This document shows positions 31,886 through 41,833 of a DNA stretch of 64,000 nt, one piece after another (positions within the stretch are counted from its first letter, which is position 1; every line of letters begins with the position of its first letter). A model generated the notes under the pieces. That model saw only the letters and a list, made by a program, of their open reading frames with translations. It made no database searches and was not told the DNA's origin. Made by a program: the position numbers and the translations under genes. Source of the DNA: Microbacterium sp. (GTDB lineage: Bacteria; Actinomycetota; Actinomycetes; Actinomycetales; Microbacteriaceae); NCBI RefSeq assembly GCF_031178445.1, contig NZ_JAPSIY010000001.1, forward strand, positions 393,237 through 457,236, in the 5' to 3' direction.

Positions 31886-34816
31886 ATGCTGTTGCTCCTC
31901 GCGGTGTTCCTGGCGGGATCCCTTCTCCTCCCCGTTCTGGTGCGCTGGCTGGGAGCCCAGGCATTCGCGATCGGAGCGCTGGTGCCGGCCGCGGCGTTCC
32001 TGCACGCGGTGATGCGCACCCCGGAGGTGCTCGACCCCGACACAGTCCCGTTCCAGGACTACGAGTGGATTCCCCAGCTCGGTCTGCATCTCTCCATGCG
32101 CATGGATGTGCTCGGCTGGGTCCTGACGCTGATCGTTACCGGTGTCGGCGCACTCGTGCTGCTCTACTGTCGCTGGTACTTCCACGACGAGGGCCGGGAG
32201 GTCGGCCAGTTCGCCGGCGTGCTGCTCGGCTTCGCGGGCGCCATGTACGGTCTGGTGCTCACCGACAACCTCATCATGCTCGTGATGTTCTGGGAGCTCA
32301 CGAGCATCCTGTCGTACCTGCTGATCGGCCACTACCGCCGCCGCGCGGCCAGCCGACGCGCAGCGTTGCAGGCGCTCCTGGTCACCACCCTCGGCGGTCT
32401 GGTGATGTTCGTAGGGGTCGTGCTCCTGGTGGTGGACGCGGGCACCGCCAGCATCCGGGAGCTGCTCGAGCTCGCGCCGACCGGTCCGATCGTCGAGGCC
32501 GCGATCGTCATGCTTCTCGTCGGCGCCGTGACGAAGTCGGCGCTGTTCCCGTTCCACTTCTGGCTCCCGGGTGCCATGGCCGCTCCGACGCCCGTGAGCG
32601 CGTACCTGCACGCCGCTGCGATGGTGAAGGCCGGCATATACCTCATCGCGCGATTCGCACCGATCTTCGCGTTCTCGGCCACGTGGCGTCCGATCGTCAT
32701 CGCGCTGGGCGTGTTCACGATGCTGCTGGGCGGCATCCAGGCGCTGCGGGAGACCGACCTCAAGCGCATCCTCGCCTTCGGCACGGTGAGCCAGCTCGGC
32801 TTCTTCGCGGTCGTGCTCGGATACGGAACGCAGGCCGCCGCGCTCGCAGGGCTGGCGCTCGTGATCGGGCACGCCCTGTTCAAGTCGGCGCTCTTCCTCA
32901 TCGTCGGCATCATCGACCGCCAGCTCTCCACGCGTGACATCACGGAGCTGTCGGGTGTGGGCAGGCAGGCCCCGGTGATGGCGACGACCGCCTTCATCAC
33001 CGTGGCCTCGATGGTCGGCATCGCCCCTACGATCGGCTTCGCAGCGAAGGAATCCACGCTCACCGCTCTGCTCGACGATGCGCTCGCTGGATCAGTCTGG
33101 GGGTGGGTCGCCCTGATCGGCGTCCTGCTGGGCGCAGTGCTCACCGCGGCATACGGGGCGCGCTTCCTCTGGGGCGCGTTCTGGCGGAAGAAGGACGCCG
33201 CCGGCGCATATATGCCGCGGACGGAATGGCCTGATCCCCCGGTCGGGTTCCTGTCCGCTCCGATCCTGCTCGCCGGGGCGACCATCGCGCTCGGCATCGG
33301 GGCAGGCGCTGTCGACATCCCGCTTCAGCAGTACGCCGCGGATGCGGCGCCCGGTCTGGACGGCGCGCACGCCGGGCACCTCGCCCTCTGGCACGGCCTC
33401 GAGCCGGCGCTGGGTCTTTCGGTCGCCGCCATCGTCTCCGGTTTCGGCTTCTTCCTGCTCACGACCCGCAGCGGCTGGGACAGGCGACCGCGCCTGCTGC
33501 CCGGCACCGCATCGGACGCCTACTACCTCGTGATGCGCGGCGTCGATCGCCTGTCCGTGATCACCACCAGCATCACGCAGCGCGGTTCGCTGCCGGTGTA
33601 CCTGGGCACCATCTTCGTCGTGCTGCTCGCCGCCGAGGCGACGGTGCTGTTCTCCGCGACGCCGGCGCGCATGGAGCTGTCCGGCTGGCACACGCCGACG
33701 CAGGTGGTCGTCGCCCCGGTGATGGCCGCAGCCGCGGTCGTGGCCGTGCGGGCCCGCAAGCGCTACACCGGCGTCGTGCTGGTCTCGGTCACGGGCCTCG
33801 GCATGGTCGTGCTGTTCGCTACCAGCGGGGCTCCCGACCTGGCGCTGACGCAGATCCTCGTCGAGACGGTGACCCTGGTCACCTTCGCACTGGTGCTGCG
33901 CCGGCTGCCGTCGCGCATGGGCGAGCACAACGCCTCGGTGGGGCGAGCGCCCCGCGCCGTCCTCGCCGTCGGCGTGGGCCTGGCGATGGCGCTGATCGCG
34001 ATCGTGGCCACGCAGGCGCGCATGTTCGACCCGATCTCGACCGACTTCACCGATCTCGCCTACGACCTCGGACACGGCAAGAACGTCGTCAACGTCGCGC
34101 TCGTCGATCTGCGCGGGTGGGACACCATGGGCGAGTTGAGCGTGCTGGTGCTCGCCGCCACGGGTGTGGCGTCCCTGGTGTTCGTCACGCATCGCGCGGA
34201 CCTGCTCTCGGCGACCAGGGACCTGCCGCAGACCGTGCGCCGCGCCACCGCACGACGGCCCATGGTCGAGACCATCGAAGGCGCTCGCTTCCAGACCGCC
34301 GAGAATCGCGGGGCTCCGCGCGCATGGCTCGTCGGCGGGCACCAGATGAAGGCCGAGAGCCGGTCCATCCTGCTCGAGGTGATCGTGCGGGTGCTGTTCC
34401 ACACGATCATCGTCGTCTCGATCTACCTGCTTTTCGCGGGGCACAACAACCCAGGCGGCGGCTTCGCGGGCGGGCTCGTCGCGGGCATGGCCCTCGTGAT
34501 GCGCTACATCGCCGGCGGGCGGTGGGAGCTGGGTGCCGCCGCTCCGACCGACGCCGGGCGCCTGCTCGGCTACGGTCTCGTCATCGCGGTCGGCACCGCG
34601 GTGGTGCCGCTGTTCTTCGGCATGAGCGCTCTGCAGAGCACGGTATGGGCGGCCGAGGTGCCTGTGCTCGGCCACCTCGAGCTGGTGTCGTCGACCTTCT
34701 TCGACATCGGCGTCTACCTGGTGGTGATCGGCCTTGTGCTCGATGTGCTGCGCAGCCTGGGCGCCGAAGTCGACCGCCAGGCCGCCGACATGCGAGCGAG
34801 GGGGGCGCGCACCTGA
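31886..34816 (+). CDS. mrpA: Mrp-type Na+/H+ antiporter subunit A, fused to subunit B
   Basis: The largest subunit of the multi-subunit cation/proton antiporter, 976 residues. The N-terminal 500 residues are a NuoL-like antiporter domain (MLVMFWELTSILSYLLIGHYR, KSALFPFHFWLPGAMAAPTPVSAYLH with the conserved Lys, His). A MnhB-like domain forms the last 150 residues (FAGHNNPGGGFAGGLVAGMA), so no separate mrpB exists. About 20 helices are predicted. It begins the operon mrpACDEFG, all with 1- to 4-nt overlaps, which suggests translation coupling of the complex. AGGAG precedes ATG 31886. Confidence 0.94.
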   Translation: MLLLLAVFLAGSLLLPVLVRWLGAQAFAIGALVPAAAFLHAVMRTPEVLDPDTVPFQDYEWIPQLGLHLSMRMDVLGWVLTLIVTGVGALVLLYCRWYFHDEGREVGQFAGVLLGFAGAMYGLVLTDNLIMLVMFWELTSILSYLLIGHYRRRAASRRAALQALLVTTLGGLVMFVGVVLLVVDAGTASIRELLELAPTGPIVEAAIVMLLVGAVTKSALFPFHFWLPGAMAAPTPVSAYLHAAAMVKAGIYLIARFAPIFAFSATWRPIVIALGVFTMLLGGIQALRETDLKRILAFGTVSQLGFFAVVLGYGTQAAALAGLALVIGHALFKSALFLIVGIIDRQLSTRDITELSGVGRQAPVMATTAFITVASMVGIAPTIGFAAKESTLTALLDDALAGSVWGWVALIGVLLGAVLTAAYGARFLWGAFWRKKDAAGAYMPRTEWPDPPVGFLSAPILLAGATIALGIGAGAVDIPLQQYAADAAPGLDGAHAGHLALWHGLEPALGLSVAAIVSGFGFFLLTTRSGWDRRPRLLPGTASDAYYLVMRGVDRLSVITTSITQRGSLPVYLGTIFVVLLAAEATVLFSATPARMELSGWHTPTQVVVAPVMAAAAVVAVRARKRYTGVVLVSVTGLGMVVLFATSGAPDLALTQILVETVTLVTFALVLRRLPSRMGEHNASVGRAPRAVLAVGVGLAMALIAIVATQARMFDPISTDFTDLAYDLGHGKNVVNVALVDLRGWDTMGELSVLVLAATGVASLVFVTHRADLLSATRDLPQTVRRATARRPMVETIEGARFQTAENRGAPRAWLVGGHQMKAESRSILLEVIVRVLFHTIIVVSIYLLFAGHNNPGGGFAGGLVAGMALVMRYIAGGRWELGAAAPTDAGRLLGYGLVIAVGTAVVPLFFGMSALQSTVWAAEVPVLGHLELVSSTFFDIGVYLVVIGLVLDVLRSLGAEVDRQAADMRARGART

Positions 34817-35391
34817 TGGACGTATCGCTCACCCTGATCGTGATCATGGCCGTGCTGTTCGCCTGCGGCGTCTACGCCATGATGGAGCGCAGCCTGACGC
34901 GGGTGCTGATCGGCTTCCTGCTGCTGGGAAACGCGACCAACCTGCTGCTTCTGATCGTGATGGGAGCGCCGGGTGATGCCCCCTTCTACGGCGAGGAGGG
35001 CGAGGTCAGCGATCCCCTGCCGCAGGCGCTGACTCTCACCGCCATCGTGATCACCTTCGCCGTCTCGGCGTTCCTGCTCGCGCTGATCTACCGCTCCTGG
35101 CAGCTGGGCCAGGCCGACACCGTCGAGGATGACGAGGCGGACGTCGCGCTGCGCGCCCGCACGGATGCAGAAGAGGACGTCATCGACGACGAGGCCACCG
35201 CCGACGTCACCGCCACCACCGACTTCGTGGGCCTGCAGACATCGCCGATCACCGTGCTGCACATGCGCGACCACGCCGCCATCCACGACGATGCCCCGGT
35301 CGATCGCCCTCTTGGGCGCACGAACACGCACGACGATGACGGGCACGCGCCCGAGCGCCCGCAGCCGGACGAAGGGGAGGGCCGCCCATGA
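34816..35391 (+). CDS. mrpC: Mrp-type Na+/H+ antiporter subunit C with extended acidic tail
   Basis: A NuoK-like subunit. The first 100 residues have three helices and the family motif GFLLLGNATNLLLL, with PLPQALTLTAIVITFAVSAFLLAL. The remaining 90 residues are cytoplasmic and very rich in Asp, Glu and His (VEDDEADVALRARTDAEED, ending in HDDDGHAPERPQPDEGEGRP). Typical MrpC proteins have only 110-120 residues, so the tail is unusual. The start overlaps the mrpA stop by one base (TGATG). Confidence 0.92.
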   Translation: MDVSLTLIVIMAVLFACGVYAMMERSLTRVLIGFLLLGNATNLLLLIVMGAPGDAPFYGEEGEVSDPLPQALTLTAIVITFAVSAFLLALIYRSWQLGQADTVEDDEADVALRARTDAEEDVIDDEATADVTATTDFVGLQTSPITVLHMRDHAAIHDDAPVDRPLGRTNTHDDDGHAPERPQPDEGEGRP

Positions 35392-36944
35392 GTGCCCTTG
35401 TACCCCTGATCGTCGCGCTGCCATTGCTCGGTGCGGCCGTCACGCTGGTGTTCGGCCGCAATCCTCGGCTGCAGATGCTCGTCTCGGCGGGAACCCTCAC
35501 CGTGGTGTCGATCATCGCCGCCGTATTGCTGGCCGCAGTCGACGGGAATGACAGCCCCATCGCGGTATCGGTCGGCGGCTGGCCGGTGCCGTTCGGTATC
35601 GTGCTGTACGTCGACCGCCTCGCCGCACTGCTCGTGCTCGTCTCGAGCATCGTGCTGCTCGCGGTGCTGCTGTTCTCGATCGGCCAGGGCGCGGCCGACG
35701 GCGCCCAGGAGACCCCGATCTCCATCTTCAACCCGTCGTATCTGATCCTGGCGGCCGGCATCTTCGATGCCTTCATCGCCGGCGACCTGTTCAACCTCTA
35801 CGTCGGGTTCGAGATCCTGCTGGTGGCGTCGTACGTGCTCATCACGCTGGGCAGCACCGAGTCTCGCATCCGCACCGGAGCGGTGTACATCGTCGTCTCG
35901 CTGGTGTCGTCGATCCTCTTCCTCTCCGCGATCGCCATGATCTACGGCGCGGTGGGCACGGTGAACATGGCCCAGCTCGCCGAGAGGGTGGCGCAGCTGC
36001 CGCAGGAGACGCAGCTGGTGCTGCACCTGCTGCTCGTCATCGCGTTCGGTATCAAGGCGGCCGTCTTCCCCGTGTCGTTCTGGCTGCCCGACTCCTACCC
36101 GACCGCGCCAGCGCCCGTGACCGCGGTGTTCGCCGGCCTGCTGACCAAGGTCGGCGTCTATGCGCTGATCCGCACCGAGACGCAGCTGTTCGCCGAGAAC
36201 AGCATCGACACGCTGCTCATGATCGTGGCGCTCGCGACCATGGTGATCGGCGTGCTCGGCGCCGTCGCGCAGGCCGAGCTGAAGCGGATCCTGTCGTTCA
36301 CGCTGGTCAGCCACGTCGGCTACATGATCTTCGGCCTGGCGATCGTGACCGAAGAGGCCATCGGCGCCACGGTGTACTACATCGTGCACCACATCATCGT
36401 GCAGACGACACTGTTTCTCGCGGTCGGACTCATCGAGCGCAGGGCGGGCAGCACGTCGATCCTGCGGGTGAGCGGCCTGATGAAGGCCGCGCCGCTGCTG
36501 GCGGTGCTGTACTTCGTACCGGCGATCAACCTGGGCGGTCTCCCGCCCTTCTCGGGATTCCTCGGCAAGGTCGGGCTGTTCTCCGCTGCGGCCGACGTGG
36601 GCACGCCGCTCATGATCGTGCTGATCTTCGGCGGCATCATGACCTCCCTCCTCACGCTGTACGCCCTCATGCGCGCGTGGAACCTGGCCTTCTGGCGAGA
36701 GGACGACACGGCCGACGATCCCGATGGCAGGATCTCCTACCTCGACAGCGCCCCCGCCGCCGACGAGCAGGGCCGCACCCGCCGCATCCCTGCGATCATG
36801 ACCGTCTCCACCGGTGGTATGGTCGCGGTCACGCTCGCCCTCACCGTATTCGCGGGACCGCTCTATGCGATCTGCGATCGGATCGGCGCGGGTCTGCTGC
36901 AGCCGGTGAGCCTCGTGCAGATCGGTGAGGAGGTGGACCGATGA
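35388..36944 (+). CDS. mrpD: Mrp-type Na+/H+ antiporter subunit D
   Basis: A NuoN/NuoM-like antiporter subunit of 518 residues with about 14 helices. GYEFEILLVASYVLI-like YVGFEILLVASYVLI carries the conserved Glu, and AFGIKAAVFPVSFWLPDSYPTAP carries the Lys of the proton path. AQAELKRILSFTLVSHVGYM is the second conserved segment. It overlaps mrpC and mrpE by 4 nt at each end. Confidence 0.94.
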   Translation: MSALVPLIVALPLLGAAVTLVFGRNPRLQMLVSAGTLTVVSIIAAVLLAAVDGNDSPIAVSVGGWPVPFGIVLYVDRLAALLVLVSSIVLLAVLLFSIGQGAADGAQETPISIFNPSYLILAAGIFDAFIAGDLFNLYVGFEILLVASYVLITLGSTESRIRTGAVYIVVSLVSSILFLSAIAMIYGAVGTVNMAQLAERVAQLPQETQLVLHLLLVIAFGIKAAVFPVSFWLPDSYPTAPAPVTAVFAGLLTKVGVYALIRTETQLFAENSIDTLLMIVALATMVIGVLGAVAQAELKRILSFTLVSHVGYMIFGLAIVTEEAIGATVYYIVHHIIVQTTLFLAVGLIERRAGSTSILRVSGLMKAAPLLAVLYFVPAINLGGLPPFSGFLGKVGLFSAAADVGTPLMIVLIFGGIMTSLLTLYALMRAWNLAFWREDDTADDPDGRISYLDSAPAADEQGRTRRIPAIMTVSTGGMVAVTLALTVFAGPLYAICDRIGAGLLQPVSLVQIGEEVDR

Positions 36945-37546
36945 GACCCGACTCCAAGCGCGGAATGGCGCGCGACATCGCACTGCAGCTGCCCTTCATG
37001 CTCTGGCTGGTCGTGCTGTGGATGCTGCTGTGGCACCAGTTCACCGTGCTCGCCCTGATCACGGGCCTGCTGGTCGCGATCTTCGTGACGCGGGTGTTCC
37101 GCCTGCCGACCGTCGAGCTCGTCGGCCGGGTGAACGTCTGGTACGTCCTGGTGTTCGTCGTGCAGTTCCTCGGCGCGGTGGTCGCGGGCGCAGTCAGCGT
37201 GACGATCCAGGTGTTCGATTTCCGCCGACTGCCGGGATCGGCGATCATCGAAGTCCCGCTTCGCTACGCCGACGACATCGTCATGACCCACGTCGCGGTG
37301 ACTTCCTCCCTCATCCCCGGCTCGCTGGTGGCCGAGAGCGATCGCGATCGCCGCATCCTGTACCTGCATGTGATCGGCGTGCACGATCGCGCGCAGATGG
37401 ACGCGTTCCGCCAGGGCGTGCTGGGCTGGGAGCGGCGCATCGTGCGCGCCGTCGGTACGCCTGAGCAGTATCGCGCCCTCAAGGCCGACGAGGCGCGCGG
37501 CGCGGTCGGGAGCCACGGCGGCCGCGGAGACGGAGGCGCACGGTGA
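36941..37546 (+). CDS. mrpE: Mrp-type Na+/H+ antiporter subunit E
   Basis: A subunit of 201 residues with two to three N-terminal helices and a cytoplasmic ferredoxin-like domain. VPLRYADDIVMTHVAVTSSLIPGSLVAESD and YLHVIGVHD are typical MrpE segments. It has a basic tail rich in Gly and Arg. The gene overlaps mrpD and mrpF by 4 nt each. Confidence 0.92.
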   Translation: MRPDSKRGMARDIALQLPFMLWLVVLWMLLWHQFTVLALITGLLVAIFVTRVFRLPTVELVGRVNVWYVLVFVVQFLGAVVAGAVSVTIQVFDFRRLPGSAIIEVPLRYADDIVMTHVAVTSSLIPGSLVAESDRDRRILYLHVIGVHDRAQMDAFRQGVLGWERRIVRAVGTPEQYRALKADEARGAVGSHGGRGDGGAR

Positions 37547-37812
37547 ACCCGCTGATGATCCTGATCATGATCCTGTTCGGCCTCGCCGCGCTCCTCAGCG
37601 TCGTCCGGATCGTGCGGGGCCCCTCCATCCTCGACCGTACGGTCGCCGCCGACGTTCTGCTGACCGAGGTGATGTGTGTGCTGGGCGCCGACATGGCCAT
37701 CGGCGGGCACACCCGCAACATCCCGGTGATGCTGATCATCGCGGCCGTCGGCGTGTTCGGGTCCATCTCGGTGGCCCGCTACGTCGCACGAAGGGACAAC
37801 ACGACGACATGA
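37543..37812 (+). CDS. mrpF: Mrp-type Na+/H+ antiporter subunit F
   Basis: An 89-residue protein with three membrane helices. RIVRGPSILDRTVAADVLLT is the family signature with the conserved Asp. GTG at 37543 lies in a GTGA overlap with mrpE. Its stop overlaps mrpG by 4 nt. Confidence 0.93.
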   Translation: MNPLMILIMILFGLAALLSVVRIVRGPSILDRTVAADVLLTEVMCVLGADMAIGGHTRNIPVMLIIAAVGVFGSISVARYVARRDNTTT

Positions 37813-38207
37813 ACGTGAACGACCTTCTCGCCCTGAGACTGCCCGATCCGATCGCCGATGCGATCGTCCTCGTCCTCGTCCTCGTCGGAGCGTTCCTGTG
37901 CCTGTCGGCAGCAGTCGGACTGCTGCGCTTCAGCGACGTTCCCAGCCGGCTGCACGCGGCCACGAAGCCGCAGGTGCTCGGTGTGGTCCTGATCTGCCTG
38001 GCGGTCGCGGTGGGGCAGCGCACGCTCGGCGGCATCCTGCTCGGGCTCGTGCTCGTCGCCCCTGTCGTGCTCATGCAGTTCGCCACGGCCCCGCTGTCGG
38101 CGCACATGGTGGGCAGGCAGGCCTACCGCAACGGTGCGATCCCGCGCGGCAGTCTCGTCGCCGACGAGTACGCCGAGTCGAAGCAGACGCCTCCCGCAGC
38201 AGGCTGA
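37809..38207 (+). CDS. mrpG: Mrp-type Na+/H+ antiporter subunit G
   Basis: A 132-residue protein with three helices and the typical VGLLRFSDVPSRLHAATKPQVLG segment after helix 1. Its C terminus continues about 30 hydrophilic residues past the last helix. It is the last gene of the operon. The convergent alpha/beta hydrolase gene ends one nucleotide away, and no terminator is visible. Confidence 0.93.
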   Translation: MNVNDLLALRLPDPIADAIVLVLVLVGAFLCLSAAVGLLRFSDVPSRLHAATKPQVLGVVLICLAVAVGQRTLGGILLGLVLVAPVVLMQFATAPLSAHMVGRQAYRNGAIPRGSLVADEYAESKQTPPAAG

Positions 38208-38208
38208 G

Positions 38209-38970
38209 TCACACCTCGCGGAGGAACTCCCGGATCTTCTCCGCGGCAGCCCAGGAGTCGCTGATGAGCGTGCCGTGACCGTGATCGGGGATCTCTTCGT
38301 AACGGGCGCCAGGGATGGCGTCGACGATCTCGCGGCACCAGGTCATCGGCGCCATCGGATCACGCTGCCCGCGGACCACCAGCACGGGCTTGCGCACTCG
38401 CGAGTACGCCTCCCTGGCGTCATGGACGATGGTCGCGCGCATCTTGCGGATCAGGTTCGGGCCACCGCGCAGGTACTCACGAGCGCCGCGCAAGAGCACC
38501 TTCGGGCGCTCACCGATGAGATCGACGAGCAGGTAACCGGCCTGGGCGCGGATGCTGCGCGCGGCGCTGTTCACCGTCGGGCCGGCGAGTACCAGCCCGG
38601 AGACGACATCGGGATGCCGCGCGGCGAGTTCGGCGGCGATCTGGGCCCCCATCGAGTGGCCCAGCGCCACCGCATCCGTGATGCCGCGGTCGCGCAGGAA
38701 GGCGGCGACCAGATCGGCGTGGCGCTCCATCGTGAGCGTGCGCCTCGGTTCGGGCGCCTCGCCGAAGCCCGGAAGGTCGAGGCCGACGATCCGTCCGCTC
38801 AGCCGTCGGATCAGGTCGATATACACGCTGCGCCCCATGCCGATGCCGTGCAGCAGCACGATCGGCTTCGTGCCGGAGCCGAAGTCCTCGTACACAAGCG
38901 TCGCCCCGCCGTGCACGAATTCGCCGATGTCGGCGCGGCTCCCGTCGGGTGCGAGCAGTCTCTCCGGCAT
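38209..38970 (-). CDS. Alpha/beta hydrolase
   Basis: A 253-residue cytoplasmic hydrolase. The nucleophile elbow is GHSMGAQIAAELAARHP (Ser about residue 106), the oxyanion strand HGIGMGRS, the acid likely in VVRGQRDPMAP, and the His in PDHGHGTLI. The substrate is not apparent from sequence. It converges with mrpG and follows the penicillin acylase gene by 55 nt, so the two leftward genes may be co-transcribed. Confidence 0.88.
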   Translation of the reverse strand: MPERLLAPDGSRADIGEFVHGGATLVYEDFGSGTKPIVLLHGIGMGRSVYIDLIRRLSGRIVGLDLPGFGEAPEPRRTLTMERHADLVAAFLRDRGITDAVALGHSMGAQIAAELAARHPDVVSGLVLAGPTVNSAARSIRAQAGYLLVDLIGERPKVLLRGAREYLRGGPNLIRKMRATIVHDAREAYSRVRKPVLVVRGQRDPMAPMTWCREIVDAIPGARYEEIPDHGHGTLISDSWAAAEKIREFLREV

Positions 38971-39025
38971 ACCTCAACGCTATCGGGGCTCGCGCCCGTC
39001 GCCGTGTCGTCCAGACGCGCGGGGC

Positions 39026-41722
39026 TCAGCCTCCCGGGGTCAGGCGGAGCGTGTCGACGCTCGCCTTCGTCACCGCCTTCGCGGTGAACGGCCATGGTCG
39101 CTGGACGCCGTTCGCCCAGTCGAGCGTCTGATCCGTGTAATGGGCGTGGAACGGGTGGCCGCTGGAACCGGTGAGCTGGATCCACGTCGAGTCGTCGAAA
39201 TCGGCCAGATCGACCACCATCCGCATGGAGGGCACGGTCGTCGTGGCATACGACGCGCCGATCTGCCAGCCGGTCGCGTTGACGACCGACGATCCACCGC
39301 CCACCGGGTAAGGGCCGCGGTTGAACAGCATCTCGATGGGCGCGACGCCCGAGGTGCCGAGCGTCGCGTGAGTGAGCGGCAGTGCGTGCAACGCACCCCA
39401 GTTCCACCGCGTGACGTCGCGTCCCTGCAGGTCTGCGAGCTCCTCGTACGCCTGTTCGGCTGAGAAGGCCAGCATCTCGTTCATACCGGAGACGTCGATC
39501 CTGTCGTTCGTCCACAGCGGGTCGTCGGCATCGTCGAGCATCGTGCCGATGACGGTGAACAGGCGCGCCTGGTCGTTCACCGGCAGCGGCACGTCGCGGT
39601 CGGCGAAGACGTTCTGCACCAGGTTCGCCCAGAGCACGTTCGCGAAGGCTGCGGCCGCCGAGTCGGCGCTGTTCTGCGCGTCCCAGGTGCGCAGCAGCTC
39701 GACGGCGGACGTTGGTCCCTTCCCTTCGAGCTCGATCGCGTCCAACGCCACGGCGAGCTGCTTGCCGATCCACATCTGCTCGTCCGCTTGGATGTCGCGC
39801 AGGTCCTGCGCGACGAGCGGGCCCGCGGCGGCCTTGCGCTCGATCAGGTGCGCGATGCGTGAGGCGCGGTAGCCGTGATCCCAGTCGCGCGAGAGGAAGT
39901 GGGAGTACTGCTCATCGACGATCGCGTTGTTGGCCGTGACGATGTAGCCCTCGGGTGGATTGAACGAGACGGGCAGCTCATCGAACGGGATGAACCCCTT
40001 CCAGTCATAGCTGCTGTCCCAGCCGGGCTGCGGCAGCCAGCCGTCGCCGGCACCGCGGATCGGCAGGCGCCCCGGCGCCTGATAGCCGATATTGCCGTCG
40101 GTGTCGGCGTAGACGAGGTTCTGCGCGGGCACGTCGAACAGTGAGGCCGCCGCGCGGAAGCCATCGAAGTCCTGGGCGGTGCCGAGCTCGAAGATCGCGC
40201 GGGCGGTGGTTCCGGGGTCCAGGGCCGTCCAGCGCAGGCTGACCGCGAACTCGCCGGAGGGGATCTCGGGGGCGTCCTGCAGGGGCAGCACCTCGTCGCC
40301 GCTCGCGGCCACGGGGTCTTCGGCGATCGCCGTGAAGTCGTCGGTGAGTCCCGAGATGATCGGTCCGTGCACGGTACGGCGGATCGTCAGAGGCACGTCC
40401 TCGCCGCCGGCCACCTTGATCACGTCGTGCTCGATTTCCAGGGGCTGCAGCGTGCCGTCGCGCCAGTACTCGTCGCCCTCGATCTTCTCGATGTAGAGGT
40501 CGGTGACGTCAGTGGTGAGGTTGGTGAAGCCCCACGAGATCTTCGCGTTGTGACCGATGATGATGCCGGGCAGACCCGAGAACGAGAATCCTCCGACATT
40601 GAACGGGCAGCTCTCGCTCACGACCTTGCACTTCAGCTGCATCTGGTACCACACCGACGGCAGCGACGAGCCGAGGTGCGGGTCGTTCGCGAGCAGCGGC
40701 TTGCCGCTCTCGGTGAGATCGCCCGACACGACCCACGAGTTCGAGCCGATGCCTTCGCCGACTCCGCCGACCAGCATGCCGGCCGCCTCGATCACACTCG
40801 ATGCCTCCTGCCACTCCACGGTGGCCAGGGCGGCGGCCGTGTCAGGCTCCTCGGCGGATCCCGGGACGGGGAAGGATGCTGTGGCAGCATCCGTCTCGGT
40901 CGTCGGTACGGGGTTCACGGGGGAGATCGACGGGACGATGACGGGATGGCGATCGAACGGATACCCCGGGTACAGCTTCTCGAGGAGCGATTGCGTGTCG
41001 GTCTCGGCGGGCCCAGCGCCCGCCGAGGCGCCTGCGCTCGCCGCCGCATGCGGACCCGCGGCGTCGAGTGATGCGGCGAGCCGTGCGCGATCGGTCTCGG
41101 CTCCGAGATTGGTGCGCAGGTCCCAGGCCATCGCCTTCAGCCAGGCCACCGAATCGGCAGGCTCCCACGGCTCGGGGGTGTAGTCGGGCGCGAGCACACC
41201 GAGAACCGCGTGCTCGAGCGAGAGCTCGGCTCCGGAGCGCGAGGAGAGATAGGAGTTCACGCCGTCGGCATAGGCCTCGTAATACGACCGCGTGGTCTCG
41301 TCGAGCGCTTCGACCTCCTGCTCGGCGACCTCGCGCCAGCCGAGGGTGCGCAGGAACTTGTCGGTCTCGACCTGCGATTCGCCGAACATCTCGGCGACGC
41401 GCCCCGAGGTGACGTGCCGGCGGAAGTCCATCTCGAAGAAGCGGTCCTGCGCGTGGGTGAAGCCCTGGGCGAAGAAGAGGTCGTGCGCGGAGGACGCCGT
41501 GACGGTGGGGATGCCGCGCTCGTCGCGCTGCACGGTCACCGGCTCCTCGAGTCCCGTCAGCGCGACCTCGCCCGAGGTCTGCGGGAAGGAGCGCTGGATG
41601 GTGCAGGTGAGGAAGAACGCCGCCGCGACCGCGATCACCACGACGCCGGCGAGGACGAGGAAGGCGATGCGGCCGATCCGGCCCGCGAGCGGTCGGCGGG
41701 AGGCCGGATTCTCTGACGTCAT
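39026..41722 (-). CDS. Penicillin acylase family protein (Ntn hydrolase)
   Basis: A membrane-anchored N-terminal nucleophile hydrolase of 898 residues, made as a precursor. One helix at about 19-38 anchors it outside. The alpha chain starts EVALTGLEEPVTVQRDERGIPTV. After an Ala/Thr-rich spacer (about 215-300) the beta chain is predicted to begin at Ser327 in GIGSNSWVVSG, the autocleavage nucleophile. NDPHLG and the TANNAIVDE motif fit. The substrate could be an N-acyl homoserine lactone or an acyl amide. ATG at 41722 is chosen; an in-frame TTG lies two codons earlier. Confidence 0.9.
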   Translation of the reverse strand: MTSENPASRRPLAGRIGRIAFLVLAGVVVIAVAAAFFLTCTIQRSFPQTSGEVALTGLEEPVTVQRDERGIPTVTASSAHDLFFAQGFTHAQDRFFEMDFRRHVTSGRVAEMFGESQVETDKFLRTLGWREVAEQEVEALDETTRSYYEAYADGVNSYLSSRSGAELSLEHAVLGVLAPDYTPEPWEPADSVAWLKAMAWDLRTNLGAETDRARLAASLDAAGPHAAASAGASAGAGPAETDTQSLLEKLYPGYPFDRHPVIVPSISPVNPVPTTETDAATASFPVPGSAEEPDTAAALATVEWQEASSVIEAAGMLVGGVGEGIGSNSWVVSGDLTESGKPLLANDPHLGSSLPSVWYQMQLKCKVVSESCPFNVGGFSFSGLPGIIIGHNAKISWGFTNLTTDVTDLYIEKIEGDEYWRDGTLQPLEIEHDVIKVAGGEDVPLTIRRTVHGPIISGLTDDFTAIAEDPVAASGDEVLPLQDAPEIPSGEFAVSLRWTALDPGTTARAIFELGTAQDFDGFRAAASLFDVPAQNLVYADTDGNIGYQAPGRLPIRGAGDGWLPQPGWDSSYDWKGFIPFDELPVSFNPPEGYIVTANNAIVDEQYSHFLSRDWDHGYRASRIAHLIERKAAAGPLVAQDLRDIQADEQMWIGKQLAVALDAIELEGKGPTSAVELLRTWDAQNSADSAAAAFANVLWANLVQNVFADRDVPLPVNDQARLFTVIGTMLDDADDPLWTNDRIDVSGMNEMLAFSAEQAYEELADLQGRDVTRWNWGALHALPLTHATLGTSGVAPIEMLFNRGPYPVGGGSSVVNATGWQIGASYATTTVPSMRMVVDLADFDDSTWIQLTGSSGHPFHAHYTDQTLDWANGVQRPWPFTAKAVTKASVDTLRLTPGG

Positions 41723-41812
41723 CAGCAAAGGACTTTCGATCAGGGTGCGGGACTCCGTCTCACGGAGCTCGGTACGCGTCTCGGGAGTACGCGCGCCCTG
41801 GCATCCTATCCA

Positions 41813-41832
41813 CTCGTCCGGCCCCGGACGAG
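41813..41832 (-). terminator. Hairpin after the YhgE/Pip gene
   Basis: CTCGTCCGG and CCGGACGAG pair with only two bases between (effectively a 7- to 8-bp stem) directly after the stop codon. There is no clear T tract. Confidence 0.45.
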
Positions 41833-41833
41833 G

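Noticed and set aside
33092..34675. A 527-residue minus-strand frame inside mrpA
   Set aside because: It is a shadow of the mrpA coding frame, which has clear family motifs throughout.
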